DNA of 64,000 nt from Bretschneidera sinensis (lineage: Eukaryota; Streptophyta; Magnoliopsida; Brassicales; Akaniaceae), in NCBI GenBank assembly GCA_023935145.1, contig CM043698.1, positions 143,014,001 to 143,078,000 of the forward strand, given 5' to 3'. This document shows, piece after piece, positions 50,460 to 62,929 of the stretch. Under the pieces are notes generated by a model, which was given only the letters and a program-made list of their open reading frames with translations, was not told where the DNA came from and did not search any database. The number at the start of each line of letters is the position of its first letter. The stretch's first letter is position 1. A program made the translations under genes and the position numbers.

Positions 50460-50620
50460 GTGCATGTACTTGCGCACACAAAAATATGCATGTGCGCATG
50501 TACGTGCACACAAAAATATGCGTGTGCGCATACATGCGCACACAAAAACATGCATGTTCACGTATATGCACACACAAAAGGATGCACGTGTACGTACTTG
50601 CGCACACAATAGCACGTGTT
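50460..50620. repeat. 32-bp alternating purine-pyrimidine minisatellite (copy F intron)
   Basis: About five units, the same organisation as at 6462 with a few substitutions. Confidence 0.85.
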
Positions 50621-53077
50621 GACACAACAATAGTTTCAAGGAAAAAAGCGTCAGGCACAGGCAACACCTTCCGGTATAAGGGAAAGCAATAGACATAAGG
50701 AAGAGAAATCTTAGAATAGACATCAGTTGCTTGCTATCAACGATCCAGAAATATGAACTTGAATATATTGGTAATGTAATAAAATCGAATTGATGCCTGA
50801 TGAAGAGACACATCTTTGAAAATATACTATTCTCGCAAAGTGATGGAACAAATGAATAAAAAGAGAAAGAGGACCACTCATACCGTAAAACATCAAAAGA
50901 CACCTAATACTACTTTTAGAGAAAAACTTAGATTAGATAGTTTAACACAACTCTTTTATGCCACATTTCATTTGATTTGTGGATTAAATAATGGAGAAAG
51001 CAGCAAGCCCATTTACCTGATATTCTATTATTATTCAGATTATACACACATAAGAAAGATAATGCATGAGAATTTTGTTTTCATTAAGAAACTAATAGTA
51101 TACCTATGTAATTTAATAACTTCCTTAGCTAAAATGCCTCTGCAGTACATAACTTCCAAAGAAGGTCTTACCATAGTCATAAAAGGACAAATATTCTATA
51201 TGTAATAAGTAAATTATTTCTTTGTAATACGTGTAGGACTAACTAACTAATTTCATAATTTAGCACTCACACACTCACATACTTGCAACATAATGTTGGT
51301 AACACAACATCCAAACTATATATTTAAATTTTATCAATTCAATCTATTGCAGACTTTGCATAACAGTGATAATATTAACTGAGCAGAAGTCATACATGTC
51401 TACTTGTATAATAAGACATGAATAGCCAAACAAATGCATGAAAAATTTACAACCAACAGTAGCCCATAACAGCCCATTAGCTAAATGCATTCAGAACTTG
51501 ATGTGGAATTTTGATTCGAAACAATCATTTCATTGTATTATTGGTATCTATCTATTTTCCTACCTTTTAACCCTAATGACCTGAAAAGTTAATAATATTC
51601 ACTATTCAGTAAAAAATTGTTTATACTCAACAAAAGGGTAATGGAAAGGGGAAGTAGAGTGAAGAGAAACGGTTTTAGGCAAGAATTCTTTGGAGGAGAG
51701 ATAAACTACCGATTTAATACTACAATCCAGGTACAAAACAGCAAAGTGGTTGCAGCATTATTCTAACTAGAACAAAAACCATGTTGTTTTAATATGTGAA
51801 GCTAGAACTAGATCATTTCACGACAGAACTATAAATGCAAAATGGTAACTTATTAAAAAATGGAAAAACGGTAAGGTTAACATTTACCAACTATGCTGAA
51901 AAACAGTTTTGCTTACCTTTTTCTTTTCCTGATAGTACAGAGAAAATAAATCATTCTTGAAAAAATAAATACCATTAACACAAATTCTAGTACATAACTA
52001 TGGCTAAATTCATTTTTATTTTTTTTTTGTAGTGCTACCAAGGCGGTGTCAAATTCGTTTTAAGCTAAGAGGAAAAGTTTCTCTGTTCAATTGATAATTA
52101 ACTATTTAATTCGCATTAAACTTGGTCGTACTTAATGATGGGTTGAATATATGAATTTTTCAGCATAGAACATAAATTTATCTATCATATATCCTTTTCT
52201 TTTGAAAATTATAAATCATTTAATATATACCTATTTCACTCCCTTGTCCACAAATTCAAAGCATGAGCAATAATGACTACAGCAGGAAGAAGTTAAAAAA
52301 GAAGGAACTACAACATATCAATGGCCTAATAATATACTGGTTTTCTTCCTCCTTCGCTGAGAACCATTCTGCCTTCTTCCAAACAGGAAAAAAAAATGAA
52401 TTGTGAATTGGATGAGTTTTCCACTGATCACATATCACAAGATCTAATGATTTGGGAAATTGATGATACTTTTAGTTTTAGCTAATTAATTTGAGGTGGA
52501 GTCTTGAGAAAGAAAGCAAGAGTACCATCAGTAATAAGGTCTATTGCGGTAAACCTTCCACTGTTTGTTAATAAAACTGAACGACTAGAGGGACATAAAA
52601 GATGGATTCTATCAAGTATAAACTTGTTCTAATCTAAGGTAGTACGCTCATGAGCTTGACCATATTTCACTTTCAAGAAATTATTGAAGACTCCCATCTT
52701 CAGATTTGACACAAACATAGGTACATAGTTTAGTTCTTCCTAAGTCGTGAACGAGTGTCAATCATTTATTCCTAAAAAATGTAAGGAGAGTGGAAGTTAC
52801 TACTGCACTTTCCTTAAGGCCAGCCTGTTAGACTTACTTTTGTTACTAGACTTACATTGCAGTGAAGAGACAACTTCAAAAATGTAAAACTCGATAGCAT
52901 TCAAAAAGGTTTCTGTATGATTTCTATAAAACACGAAAACGAGTTCACCACCATAAGATATTAGTGGTTGTTAGCTATTATAATTTCACTAAAAAGATAT
53001 CACAATTAGCATCAAATTTTGCAACAAAATTTATTTGCTGCAAAAACTATAGTTTTTTTTAGTGTAATTTTATTTCA

Positions 53078-53242
53078 TTGCAACAAACGTAACTCATTGC
53101 AACATCATTGCTTTCTGTTGCCATATTCTTAATCTACTGCAGCATCATGGTGTCATGCTGCTACATGTCTAACTGATGGCAACATCTTTTTTCATGCTGC
53201 TCTTAACCTATTGCAACATCATTATTTCTTGTTGCTATATAA
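53078..53242. repeat. Degenerate TTGCAACATC minisatellite (copy F intron)
   Basis: Same repeat as at 9071, nearly identical to that copy. Confidence 0.45.
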
Positions 53243-54361
53243 CAAATTTCATGCAGGTTATCCTCCAAGCCAAGAACAGATTCTTTTAAGTTATTTCACC
53301 CTTCCAAGATCAAAACCCTTTCATGCAGTTCTCATATTGCCCACTGCATAAGGATCATGATTCTTTATCATCATTTTTACATCCTTTCTCAAACAAAGTA
53401 CAAGGTTCTTTCAAAATATTTAGTTTCACTTAATACTGGATGATTGTGTAATAGTTTAGGTTACCTACGTTTTGTACTTTCTTGACAGTATTCATTCTTT
53501 CATATTTGTAGATAAACATTAACATTTAACAATGCTGGCCCAAATTTTGATAATTGTTTTAAGTAGAATCTACAATTTCATAGTTTCATCACAATTAAAG
53601 TACGTGTATGGACATTTTTTTGTTATTTCTTAATGAAATATGTGCAAATAAAAGAATATGGTCCATTAAATCCTAGATAAATTTACGTAATCTCACACAG
53701 GTTTTTGTGCCACCTACAAAAATTTTATTAAAGGCAAGAGTTTTCCTTGTAATGTGTTTCTTCACATACCACATGAATGTGAATCTAAGATCTAAACACC
53801 CATAAAATCAGTCTTGAGCCTAATAGTGATAGCCTAAGAGAAGGAATCAATTCAAGAGGACCTCTATCACTGAACTAAAATATTCTATTGGTAGCAAATC
53901 AGATACTTCATCTAACTTGTAAATGCACTGATTCTTTTTTTGCTGGGGTGTTGGAGTGTTATCATGAATTCACTCTTACCCAATTAAACAATTTATACAA
54001 GAATTACATCATCAAAATACAAAGAGGACACGAAACTGAAAATTATCAACATCAACATTAAAAATAAAAGCAACAGAGCTAGCAACTAGTGCTGGCAAAT
54101 GACAGCAACAAGAACAATTTCAAGAGAGATCACTCCCCTCCCTTCCGTTATTATTCCTCTGTACAACTTCTACAATCTATAGTTCTTCCAGTTTCAACTA
54201 CCACAAACACTAAGCAACACAAGTATAGAAGGGACAACTACAGCAGTAGTCACATAGACTTCTTGCCCTTTACTCCTTCTGCTTCCTCTTTATTGAGACA
54301 GAGCTTATTTCATGAGTTTTATGTTATTAGTTTTACTGATATAGAAACCACTTTTTTAGTT

Positions 54362-54505
54362 TGTTATGCCAGCTGGTACAGTTGTATATTAGCTGGAGTC
54401 CAGGTGGCTTGTTTCTATTGGTTTAGACTTATTGCATATAAGAGCCAACTTGTAACTTTTTTGTTCATTCAATGAGATTTGTTTCTTTTCTTCTCTTTTG
54501 TAATA
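54362..54505 (+). repeat. Probable 5' LTR of the copia remnant, copy 2
   Basis: Starts TGTTATGCCAGCTGG and ends before the PBS TGGTATCAGAG at 54,506-54,516. Nearly identical to the LTR at 10,357. Confidence 0.5.
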
Positions 54506-54617
54506 TGGTATCAGAGAAATGTTTTTGCTCAGCTGCGAATGGCAGAAATTGTGATTTCGTTTATTCTCATTGATCTTCGTTCTTCGTTTTTCTTCGTTTG
54601 TTCTTGCTGATCTTCAC

Positions 54618-57380
54618 TGGCTTGTGGAGGAGGAGCTCGGGGAGGCAACAATGGCGGTAATCGGAATAACAAAAATTCCTTTTCAGTCTCAGATTCTGTT
54701 GGTCGCGTCCATGAAGATTCAAACAGCCCTTTCCATCTCAGTAATGGTGATCATCCAGGTCTAAGCTTGGTTTCGAGTCCTTTGACAGGTAGGAACTGTA
54801 ACTCTTGGCATCGTTCTATGGTAATAGCTCTTATTGCTAAGAATAAAATTGGATTTGTTGATGGATCAGTTGCTAAACCAGAAATTGGTGATAATAAGCA
54901 CAATTTTTGGTCTCGTTGTAATAACATGGTTATGTTATGGATCTTGAATGCTGTTTGTAAAGACATAGTAGATAGTATAATGTATGTTCATGATGCTGAA
55001 AGTATGTGATTGATTTACATGATCGGTTTAATCAAAGCAATGGTCCTAGGATTTTTCAATTGAAGCAAGAAAGACATGCTCTCACACAAGGTTCAAATGA
55101 TGTTAATACCTATTTCACCAAGCTTAAAATTTTTTGGGATGAATTACGTGATTTTAGACCTGCACCAGCGTGTCATTGTGGAGGAATGAAGAGTTTTACA
55201 GAATATCAACATCAAGACAATGTGTTACATTTCCTTATGGGTTTAAATGAGTCTTTTATTCAGATCAGGGCTCAAATCCTTATGAGTGATCCACTACCTC
55301 CGATTAACAAAGTTTTTTCCCTAGTTATACAAGAAGAAAGGCAGCGATCCATGAATTTCTCTGGTTCAACAATGCCTCCTATTTCAGCTTCTTATGGAGT
55401 AGCTAGTAGCAATTACAGTGCCTATAAGGGAAAGGACAAGCCAGTTTGTACGCATTGTGGTTTCTTTGGTCAAACAGTGGATAAATGCTACAAGATACAT
55501 AGATATCCACCTGGTTTTAAACCAAAAGGTCGTTCTGGAGACTTTTCTAAATAGCAAACAAGTAGTCATTGAGGGTACTCAAACCAGTCAGGATATTCAA
55601 AGCCCCAAGCTAATCAGACCAGTTTTGTTCCTGAGGCTAAAGTTAATCCTGTGAACAATCAAAATCTTAGTAATAATCCTCATTTACATGCTTTGACTGC
55701 TAATCAATATCAGCATTTGATATCTTTGTTGAGTACTCAGTTGCAGGGGATTTTTCATGATGCTCAAGAACAGCAGCCTGTAGTGTCCAATTTTATTGGT
55801 ATTTCTTCTCTTATATAAGATAATGTTTGGATTATTGACTTAGGTGCCACTCATCACGTATGTCATGACTTGAGTTTGTTTGATTCTTTTGATAACAATT
55901 ATACTTCTACTTTTGTTGTTCTACCTGCTGGACATACTGCAACAATTTCTAAGATAGAATCAGCTTGGTTATCTCCTTCATTAGTTCTATCCAAAGTTCT
56001 CTATGTTCCTTCTTTCAGATACAACTTGTTGTCTATTAGTTCACTCACAAGAAGTCTCTCTTGTTCTTTAATCTTTCATGATGATGGCTGTGTGATTCAG
56101 GATACTCAGGGCATGAAGATTGCGACGAGTAAAAGAGTAGGGCATCTCTATCATCTCAGTATTCCAGATCTTTATCAAAAGTCTTCTAGTTCTGATGTTG
56201 CTTGTAATGCTTCCTTAGTTTTGTCCACTGAGATGTTATGGCATTATCGTCTAGGACATCCTTCTTGTTTAATTTCCCTGCATACAGATAAGACTTCTGT
56301 TTTCAATTTTAGAAGTGATAAAAAGTTTCTTTGTAATGTTTGTCCTCTTGCAAAGCAAAGACGCTTGGCTTTTATTTCTAATAACAAATTTTCAGCATTG
56401 CCTTTTGATCTTATTCATGTTGATGTATGGGGCCCTTTTTGGGTTATATCCAATGAAGGTTTTAGATATTTTCTAACCATTGTTGATGATGCCTCGAGAT
56501 GTACTTGAGTTTTTCTTCTGCATACCAAAGCTAAAGTTTAGAAGGTGATACATTATTTTTTTTATAATGATTAAGACACAATATGGGAAGCATATAAAAG
56601 GGGTTCGTTCAGATAATGCTAAGGTGTTAGATCTTGCTCAATTTTATAATTCTAAAGGGTTGTACACTATCGATCTTGTGCTGAGAGGCCACAACAAAAC
56701 TCGGTTGTTGAGCATAAACACCAGCATTTGCTAAATATAGCTCGTGCTCTTTTGTTCAAGTCAGGTATTCCTCTATTCTATTGGAGTGATACTATTTTAA
56801 CTGCTGCTCATCTGCTGAATAGACTGCCATCTCCTGTTTTGAATTCAAAAACTCCTTTTGAAGTGCTGAATCACAAGTCCCCTTCTTATAGTCACTTGCG
56901 TTCGTTTGGTTGTCTATGCTATGGTTCAACTTTGTTGAGTAAACGAGACAAGTTTTCACCTAGATCTCGGGCTTGTATCCTCATTGGTTATCCTTTTGGG
57001 ATGAAAGCATATAAGCTTCTAGATTTAGAGAGTAACAAAACTCTTGCATCTCGTGATGTTGTGTTCCATGAGACAGTTTTTCCTCTGGCTATTGAGAGTT
57101 CCTCTGCAAATATTACTTCCTTGTTTCCAAACAGTGCTCTTACTTTACCTGTTTTAATAAAATTGTTTATGCTACTCATTCAAACAATAATTATTGAGGC
57201 GTATTGGCATGGTTTGGGAACCCACTTTAAGTGGGATTAAATCAAACTTTTCTTAGCTTTTCTTAAGAAAAGTTAGATTTAATCCCACTTAAATTGGTTT
57301 CCAAAAATTCCCAGTATGTCATGGCTCTGGCTCCTATCCATTCCAGTCCTTCTCTAGTCCCTCAATGCTTTGTTTTGGGT
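54618..57380 (+). pseudogene. Ty1-copia gag-protease-integrase remnant, copy 2
   Basis: Same element as at 10,611-13,375, with the same frameshift at the gag junction (about 55,005) and the same stop after KAKV. Private lesions: the gag ATG is CTG (54,618); a TAG follows GRSGDFSK near 55,552; the protease motif is DLGATHHVC, so the Ser after the catalytic Asp is lost; a TGA follows SRCT at about 56,506; and one G is lost in the run near 56,658, shifting the integrase frame before its Glu motif. The Trp before HYRLGH is intact here. Reverse transcriptase and RNase H are absent, as in copy 1. Confidence 0.85.
57216..57302. repeat. 87-bp near-perfect palindrome, copy 2
   Basis: Same length and sequence style as at 13,211-13,297, with the arms GGGAACCCACTTTAAGTGGG... 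and ...TTAAATTGGTTTCC. Confidence 0.75.
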
Positions 57381-57836
57381 GATAAGTTGTAAAATTAATT
57401 TGAAAAACTTAGATCTTGCTTTTGTAACACTTACATTATCGTTTTTAATTATCTTTGATTCATGGAAGCATCCGTGTTTATTAAATCAAAATCATTTCTC
57501 TTTGTGTGGTATCATTGCCTCTCATTCTTTCTCATTATCATTACATTTTCTATATCAGATGCCTCAGCTCACCCATCCTATTTGTAGTACAGCATTAAAA
57601 ATTTAAGGTTAATTTATCGACCCATTCCTGGTGGGTTCAACCCGGATAGAATCGTTACTTTTATGCACCGAACACTAACCTAAAATGGCACACTCAAATG
57701 GCACCAGACTACACACTTCATCATTAAAAAATTCAACTCAATTCATTACAACATACAATTAAAATTTATCCAAAGGCAATATAACATTTCTCTTTTAATT
57801 TCGTTAACTATACAATTAAGGTTCCTATATATATTG

Positions 57837-57872
57837 CGAGAGAGAGAGAGAGGGAGAGAGAGAGAGAGAGAG
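57837..57872. repeat. GA microsatellite, copy 2
   Basis: (GA)n with one GGG interruption, slightly longer than the tract at 13,832. Confidence 0.9.
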
Positions 57873-57901
57873 AATATATTTCTAGTAAATGAATACTCAA
57901 A

Positions 57902-59768
57902 GTCACACCTCAACCCGAGCATAGACCGATAACGTGACAACGATTACCCACCTATAGAGTTTTCCTTACAAGTAAGCAACGGCCCTTAAAACTCTAGCAA
58001 ACTAAATGACAGAAGTTTCATTTTTTAAGGACTTAGCTTTACATACTTTATCTAAGAACTGTTTAGTGAATAAGAAAATGAATTGGGAAAGTGTTTGTAA
58101 AGAATGGCTTCAAATTTAGGTTGGTTTGGGAAATTCTTTCTCGTAGAGAATTAAAAGATGTTTTCACTTGTTATACAATTATTTTTGTAGAGGGATTTGG
58201 ATTCATAACAATTTTTAAGAAACTAAAGATGTGGATTAAGGAATAATTAATTAAACTAAATTTAGGAATTCAAATTTTATAGCTTGAATCTATATTAACT
58301 AATTCAAATATGATTTATATATCTTGAGTTTAAATTTGGCTTTTTCGGTCATAATTGTATTTTTAGAGAATGAACATGGTGAAACTATTGATTAAATTCT
58401 TAGGGGAAGGTGAACTAAATCCTTGAGTTTGATACTCTAGCTTGGAATCGAAGAGAGTTCATATTACTTCTAGTACACGAGAAGGAAATTAAAGACCTAA
58501 AACTTGGATAGTTGGTGGTCATGGAAATTGAAGTATGTACATATAATAAAATGTTCCAATGTTATGAATGGCTAATGTGTGTATGAATATCATTCCAAAT
58601 AAGAAAAATATTATACATGTATGTAAAATGTGCATTGTATGTGATGATTGCCTTTTGATTAGATGAGAATTGATGCAATGAGATTGTTGTGATGTGGTTG
58701 CCTAAATATGTTAGTTGGTTGTGAATATGTATACTTATGTGGATGAGTGGAAATGTGGATTGCCTTGTTTTTCATTTTGTGTTGACTGTGTATGCATTGT
58801 ACGACCACAGAAGGAGATTGTGGTCTAAGGGTAGGTAAGACAATGATTTGACGTACCCTTACGTGGGGAGACATCCCTGTTTTTATGTGATTAGCCTAGT
58901 GAGGGTGTTATGATGATATAAATATACATGCATTATTACGGACCTCATTGTATTCGTATTTGAATTGCATATCGTTGATAATGGATGTGGTGATGGAATT
59001 GACCCATGAGAGGTAACTATTGTAAATTTCCATTGAGAGGCTTGTGATGTATTGGGCTCAGTGAAGGGAATGAATGTCGTTTATGTTGATTGAAAAACAT
59101 TGGGTGGGGGACTCCACATATTTTATTAACCTTATAATGTATGTATTGTGGTAAACTTTGTATGTCTGAAATTATTATAAGGACATTGGTAAATTCTTAA
59201 ACTTATGTTATCTTCTGGTTGTTATGAAATTGAGAAAAATAAATGGAGGGAACTTAAGAATTTTTATTACATGTACTTAGTAAGAAAATAATCTATATTA
59301 TTTCATTGAAATGATGAATTCCTCTAATACGATTAACTTTTCTTAAATTGTTTCTCACTAGTGGCTCACTTTTTATTTTAATAACATTTCAAGAAGCACC
59401 AGAAATTTCTCGACCAATGTAGAAAGGAGTCCTTAATAAGGGACTCGATTACGACATCATCATCTTTTGTATTTTATTAGGAATTTACCTCTAGGTTATG
59501 GATTAGTTGTTATAAAAGAAAATGCATCAGCTAGTTTTAGTGGGGGAGTTTTCTTTTATCCGTGTCCTTTTGTAAACTTTAAAATTTTGTTTATCTTGTA
59601 CTGTACGATTATTTGTGTTTGTAAATTGAATGTTGAATTTGACAATGTGTTTCAAGAATTTGTTGTTATGAACTTTAAGTTGTATGTTTGTATCTTAAAT
59701 TAAGGTGCTCGGTAGTGAAAGGTAATGGAACCATTCTGAGTAGTGTCCACTCAAGATGGGTCGTTACA
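57902..59768 (-). mobile_element. Probable solo LTR of a Ty3-gypsy element, copy 2
   Basis: Second copy of the LTR-like element at 13,891-16,050, with the same ends. It is 1.87 kb long because of a deletion of about 292 bp: GGTAAGACAATG joins directly to ATTTGACGTACCC near 58,845. Confidence 0.5.
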
Positions 59769-60745
59769 AGATGCCTTCGCTCACCCTTCATATTTGTAAC
59801 ATAACATTAAAATTGTAGGTTAAGTTGACCGTATGATAAAAGGAAAGTTTAAAAGCTCTAGAATCCCTAAAACAAAAGAGAAATTCTTAACCACTAAAAC
59901 TATTTTGCCACATGTCCCTAATCGGAGTTTTCACGAAGATGGTTGAATGAAGGCTCCAATGGCGAGGAACTTGATTCACTATACCATGAATTATTCTTTC
60001 CATTGAATTAATATAATATTTATAAAAAAATCAAGATTTATTAAAAAATTATGTGTACAATCATATTATATCCTTATGTTTTGGGGGTAATTATATCTTA
60101 ATCTCATTCCTTAAAAAAAAAAAAACAAATTCACCCTACTGTTAAGAAATTTAATTTCAAAAGCAAAAAAAAAAACATCTTTTAATTAATATATATTACA
60201 TATGTAAAATTTTGTTTGAGTAGAGTAGCAGATATTATATGCTACGTGGCTATCAAAACAATATTTAATAATTTTTACTATAACTATTGGTTACTTTTTT
60301 ATACGATATAATTATTAGTTACTTTAATTCCTATATAACTAAAACTTAGATTTAAAAAAAAGGTAAAACTTTCTATATTATTATTGTGTTAATTAAAATT
60401 TTAATTCATTTTTTAATATTTTCAAATTTATTTTTATAACTATCAACTATTCTGCTATAACAACATTGAGACCGCAAAAGATTCATTTTCCGTTTCGATG
60501 TGGATTAGGTAAGAGGGACTAAAAACTCGAATGAAAAGTTTTTAGAAACTTAAGTGGTAATTTCAAACATGTATGCAGGATGTTTTGTGGGGTGTCCGAA
60601 TTGAATGACTCTTATAGAAATTTCATGAATGAAATGTTCCCTTTTCAAAAATCTTTAATCATCAGCATTCATGTCATAACTCAATTCGTTTGACCCCCTT
60701 TTCAAAAATGCTCCCTTTTCAAACGTTCAATACCTTGTTATTTCA
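59769..60745. other. AT-rich spacer before LRR fragment 2
   Basis: Matches 16,051-17,031. No gene seen. Confidence 0.5.
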
Positions 60746-61517
60746 AAGTGCCATGATGTGAAAAGCTTATGTGATGTTTCGTCTTTGGAAAATGCAACTC
60801 AATTGACTAGCATTGAAATTAGTAGATGTGATGGATTAGAGTGTGTGCTTTGTTTGTCCGCCTCCTCATCCACTACACTTAAAAGCATGGAGACTCTACA
60901 ACTCTTTACATTAAAGAACTTATGTGCTCTGTTCGGGGGAGAAAGGGCTGGTAGAGCTCCACAAAGGGTACCTTTTCCTGTCTTAAAAATTTTGAGTTAT
61001 GGGAATGTCAGAATATGAAGAAGCTGTTCACGCCTAGCTTTCTCCCGCTACTCCAAAACCTGGAAGTGATTGCAATCTGTTATTGTTACAATATGAAGGA
61101 GATAGTAGCAGCGAAGGAAGAGGAAGCAGAGAGAAATTGTGAAGAAGGGATTATGGCTGATGAAAGCAACAGCATCAGCTGTCCCAAAGTCATCAACAAA
61201 AACACTGTTGACGATGCTCACATTTTTCATTTCACTCTCCAAAGTTAAAGCATTTGAAATTGAATTACCTGCCCGAATTGAAGAGCATATGCAGTAGCAG
61301 AGCAGTGATGGTCTGTGATTCTCTCCAAATAATTGAAGTGATTGCCCAAACTTAAGGAGGATACCTCTGTATCTGTGATTCTCTCCAAGAAGTAAGGGTA
61401 GAACCAAAAGAATATTGGCAAAGGATGGAGTGTGACCATCCTGACAACAAAAATGCTCTTCAACACTTTCTACATTACTTGAATAGGATATATGGAGGCT
61501 GGAGACGTGCTTCATGA
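60746..61517 (+). pseudogene. NBS-LRR (CNL-type) C-terminal LRR fragment, copy 2
   Basis: Longer than copy 1. LRR text runs from KCHDVKSLCDVSSLENATQL through VPFPVLKILSYGN to a stop at 61,016-61,018 caused by a shift. It then continues in another frame with MKKLFTPSFLPLLQNLEVI and YNMKEIVAA, a further shift near 61,245, then KLKHLKLNYLPELKSICSS and the C-terminal DSLQEVRVEPKEYW tail, ending TGA at 61,515-61,517. The motif series (core LRRs, the MKKLF...LPLLQNLE repeat and the acidic insert) matches the C-terminal end of plant CC-NBS-LRR resistance proteins. At least three frame breaks make it a pseudogene fragment. Confidence 0.8.
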
Positions 61518-62798
61518 AGTTCCTGAGCACTACTGTCAGTGGTAACGCTTTCAAAGAATAAGTTCATAACATAACTTAATTTATTTTATTATATTTCTCT
61601 TTCTTTTATAATACTTCTATCTTTATCTCTATCTAATATTTCAAGACTTAAATGCAACCAAATCTACATGCTGGATTGGTTTATTTTAAGACACAACCTG
61701 TTCTCTACCTCTGATTCGCTTATATGACAACCTGATGATTTCCTGATTTTAAAAAAAGAGCTTGATTTTTCCCCCCCAATCCTATAGTGTTCCTTTGATG
61801 CCAGGTTTTCCATAATTGGACTTGTAAATGGCTCTTTTTGCGGTTATCATTTCAGGCAGGAAGTAAGGATTTGTTACTAGGCGAGACTTAAACTACAACA
61901 TTCTTGGGCTCAGCATGGAACCAGAAGGGAACAGCACTCGCTCTTTGGAGAACCAGTTGGCTTCTAATTTTGGACTCCCTCTTTCTTATATCTCTGCATT
62001 TATGTTGAGGTGATCTGTATTTAATGCTTGTTGTATTGTGTAGTTTGTTTTATGTCTGTACGATAAGAAAATTTTGTTCCTATTTGGCTGTTGCCTTCAT
62101 AATTCTGCTTTGTGATTCAGTTCCTTATCAGCTTGTGAAATAAGAATTTCACATTTCCCCCTGTTAAAGGTGAAGACCATGTGGGCAGCAACTTTCGGTG
62201 GAGACAAAGAAAAAATAAAAAAGAGAGACAAAAGCCATGTGTTTATGGTGGACACAAAAAAGAGAGACATAATAACTGCATAAAAGTACAAATCTAAAAA
62301 TTCCTATGATAAAATCCACCAATATGAAGAGAGTAAAAGTACAAAAGGTCTATCCAGAAAAAAAAAATTGTGAAAAGAAAAGGTTCATAAAGACTCACAA
62401 AAGCATGACATTTATCAAGTCAATATTAAGGCATATATATTACAAGTTTATTCATCAATTTCAAAACAGTAAAATAAATTATTTTAATAGACAGTGAACC
62501 AATATGCACCCATTAGAAATATTGAAATAATCCCAACAATAAAAATTTGAGATACCAAAACAAAAAAAAAATTTGAAAACCACATAATTAAATTTCTTTG
62601 GAAAAAAAATTGTAGACCATAATCATCGTTGTGAGGCTTGCCTTCTTTTAGAAGGAACCTAAGATAATTAAATTTTTGCTATCTTATTATACATAAAAAA
62701 AGAATCGTTCACGGGTAAAAATAATCATCAAAAGCAAGATAACAGAAATGACATCGAAAATAAAATGAGAGAGAAATAAAAACAAGTAAAATGCTTAC
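61518..62798. other. LRR 3' flank and remaining intron 1 of copy F
   Basis: Up to 62,262 this is LRR-gene flank like 17,462-18,240. From there to 62,798 it is normal VAL-like intron 1 leading back to exon 1. No gene supported. Confidence 0.55.
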
Positions 62799-62929
62799 GT
62801 GCATCGATCACAGATCATGGCATAACCTCCACTAGTCCGCCAGCCTTGTCTGGGTTCAATAGAGAAACAGTGGCAATAAAAACAGGTCAAGCCCATTGGT
62901 GATGAGGAGGTTGAAGAAGAAGCATCCAT

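Larger units (their letters stand above)
50018..54290. other. Intron 1 sequence of copy F, left part
   Basis: Matches 6018-10,285 closely, including the minisatellites. Similarity to the normal intron ends after CTTCTGCTTCCTCTT at 54,290. Confidence 0.6.
54291..62262 (+). mobile_element. Foreign block 2 (copia remnant + gypsy LTR + NBS-LRR tail)
   Basis: Second copy of the block at 10,285-18,250. Here both borders with the VAL-like intron are visible: left at CCTCTT/TATTGAGACAG (54,290) and right at about 62,262, where GGTGGACACAAAAA meets AGAGAGACATAATAACTGC. Compared with intron 1 of copy D, about 720 bp of intron (36,767 to about 37,484) is replaced by about 8 kb of foreign DNA. Confidence 0.75.
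49586..62929 (-). pseudogene. VAL-like gene copy F: exons 1-3, split by an 8-kb insertion
   Basis: Exon 1 at 62,799-62,929 is open with an intact donor. Exon 2 at 49,936-50,017 and exon 3 at 49,586-49,763 lie 13 kb away because foreign block 2 (54,291-62,262) replaces part of intron 1. Lesions shared with copy B: the exon 2 acceptor is AC, codon 66 Cys is Phe, codon 94 Cys is Gly. Private lesions: Ser45 to Phe and a TGA at 49,749-49,751 in place of the Gly codon of the HCGC motif. Exons 4-6 are deleted: at about 49,345 intergenic sequence joins intron 3 across a short TTTATTA-like microhomology. The gene cannot make a B3 protein. Confidence 0.85.
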
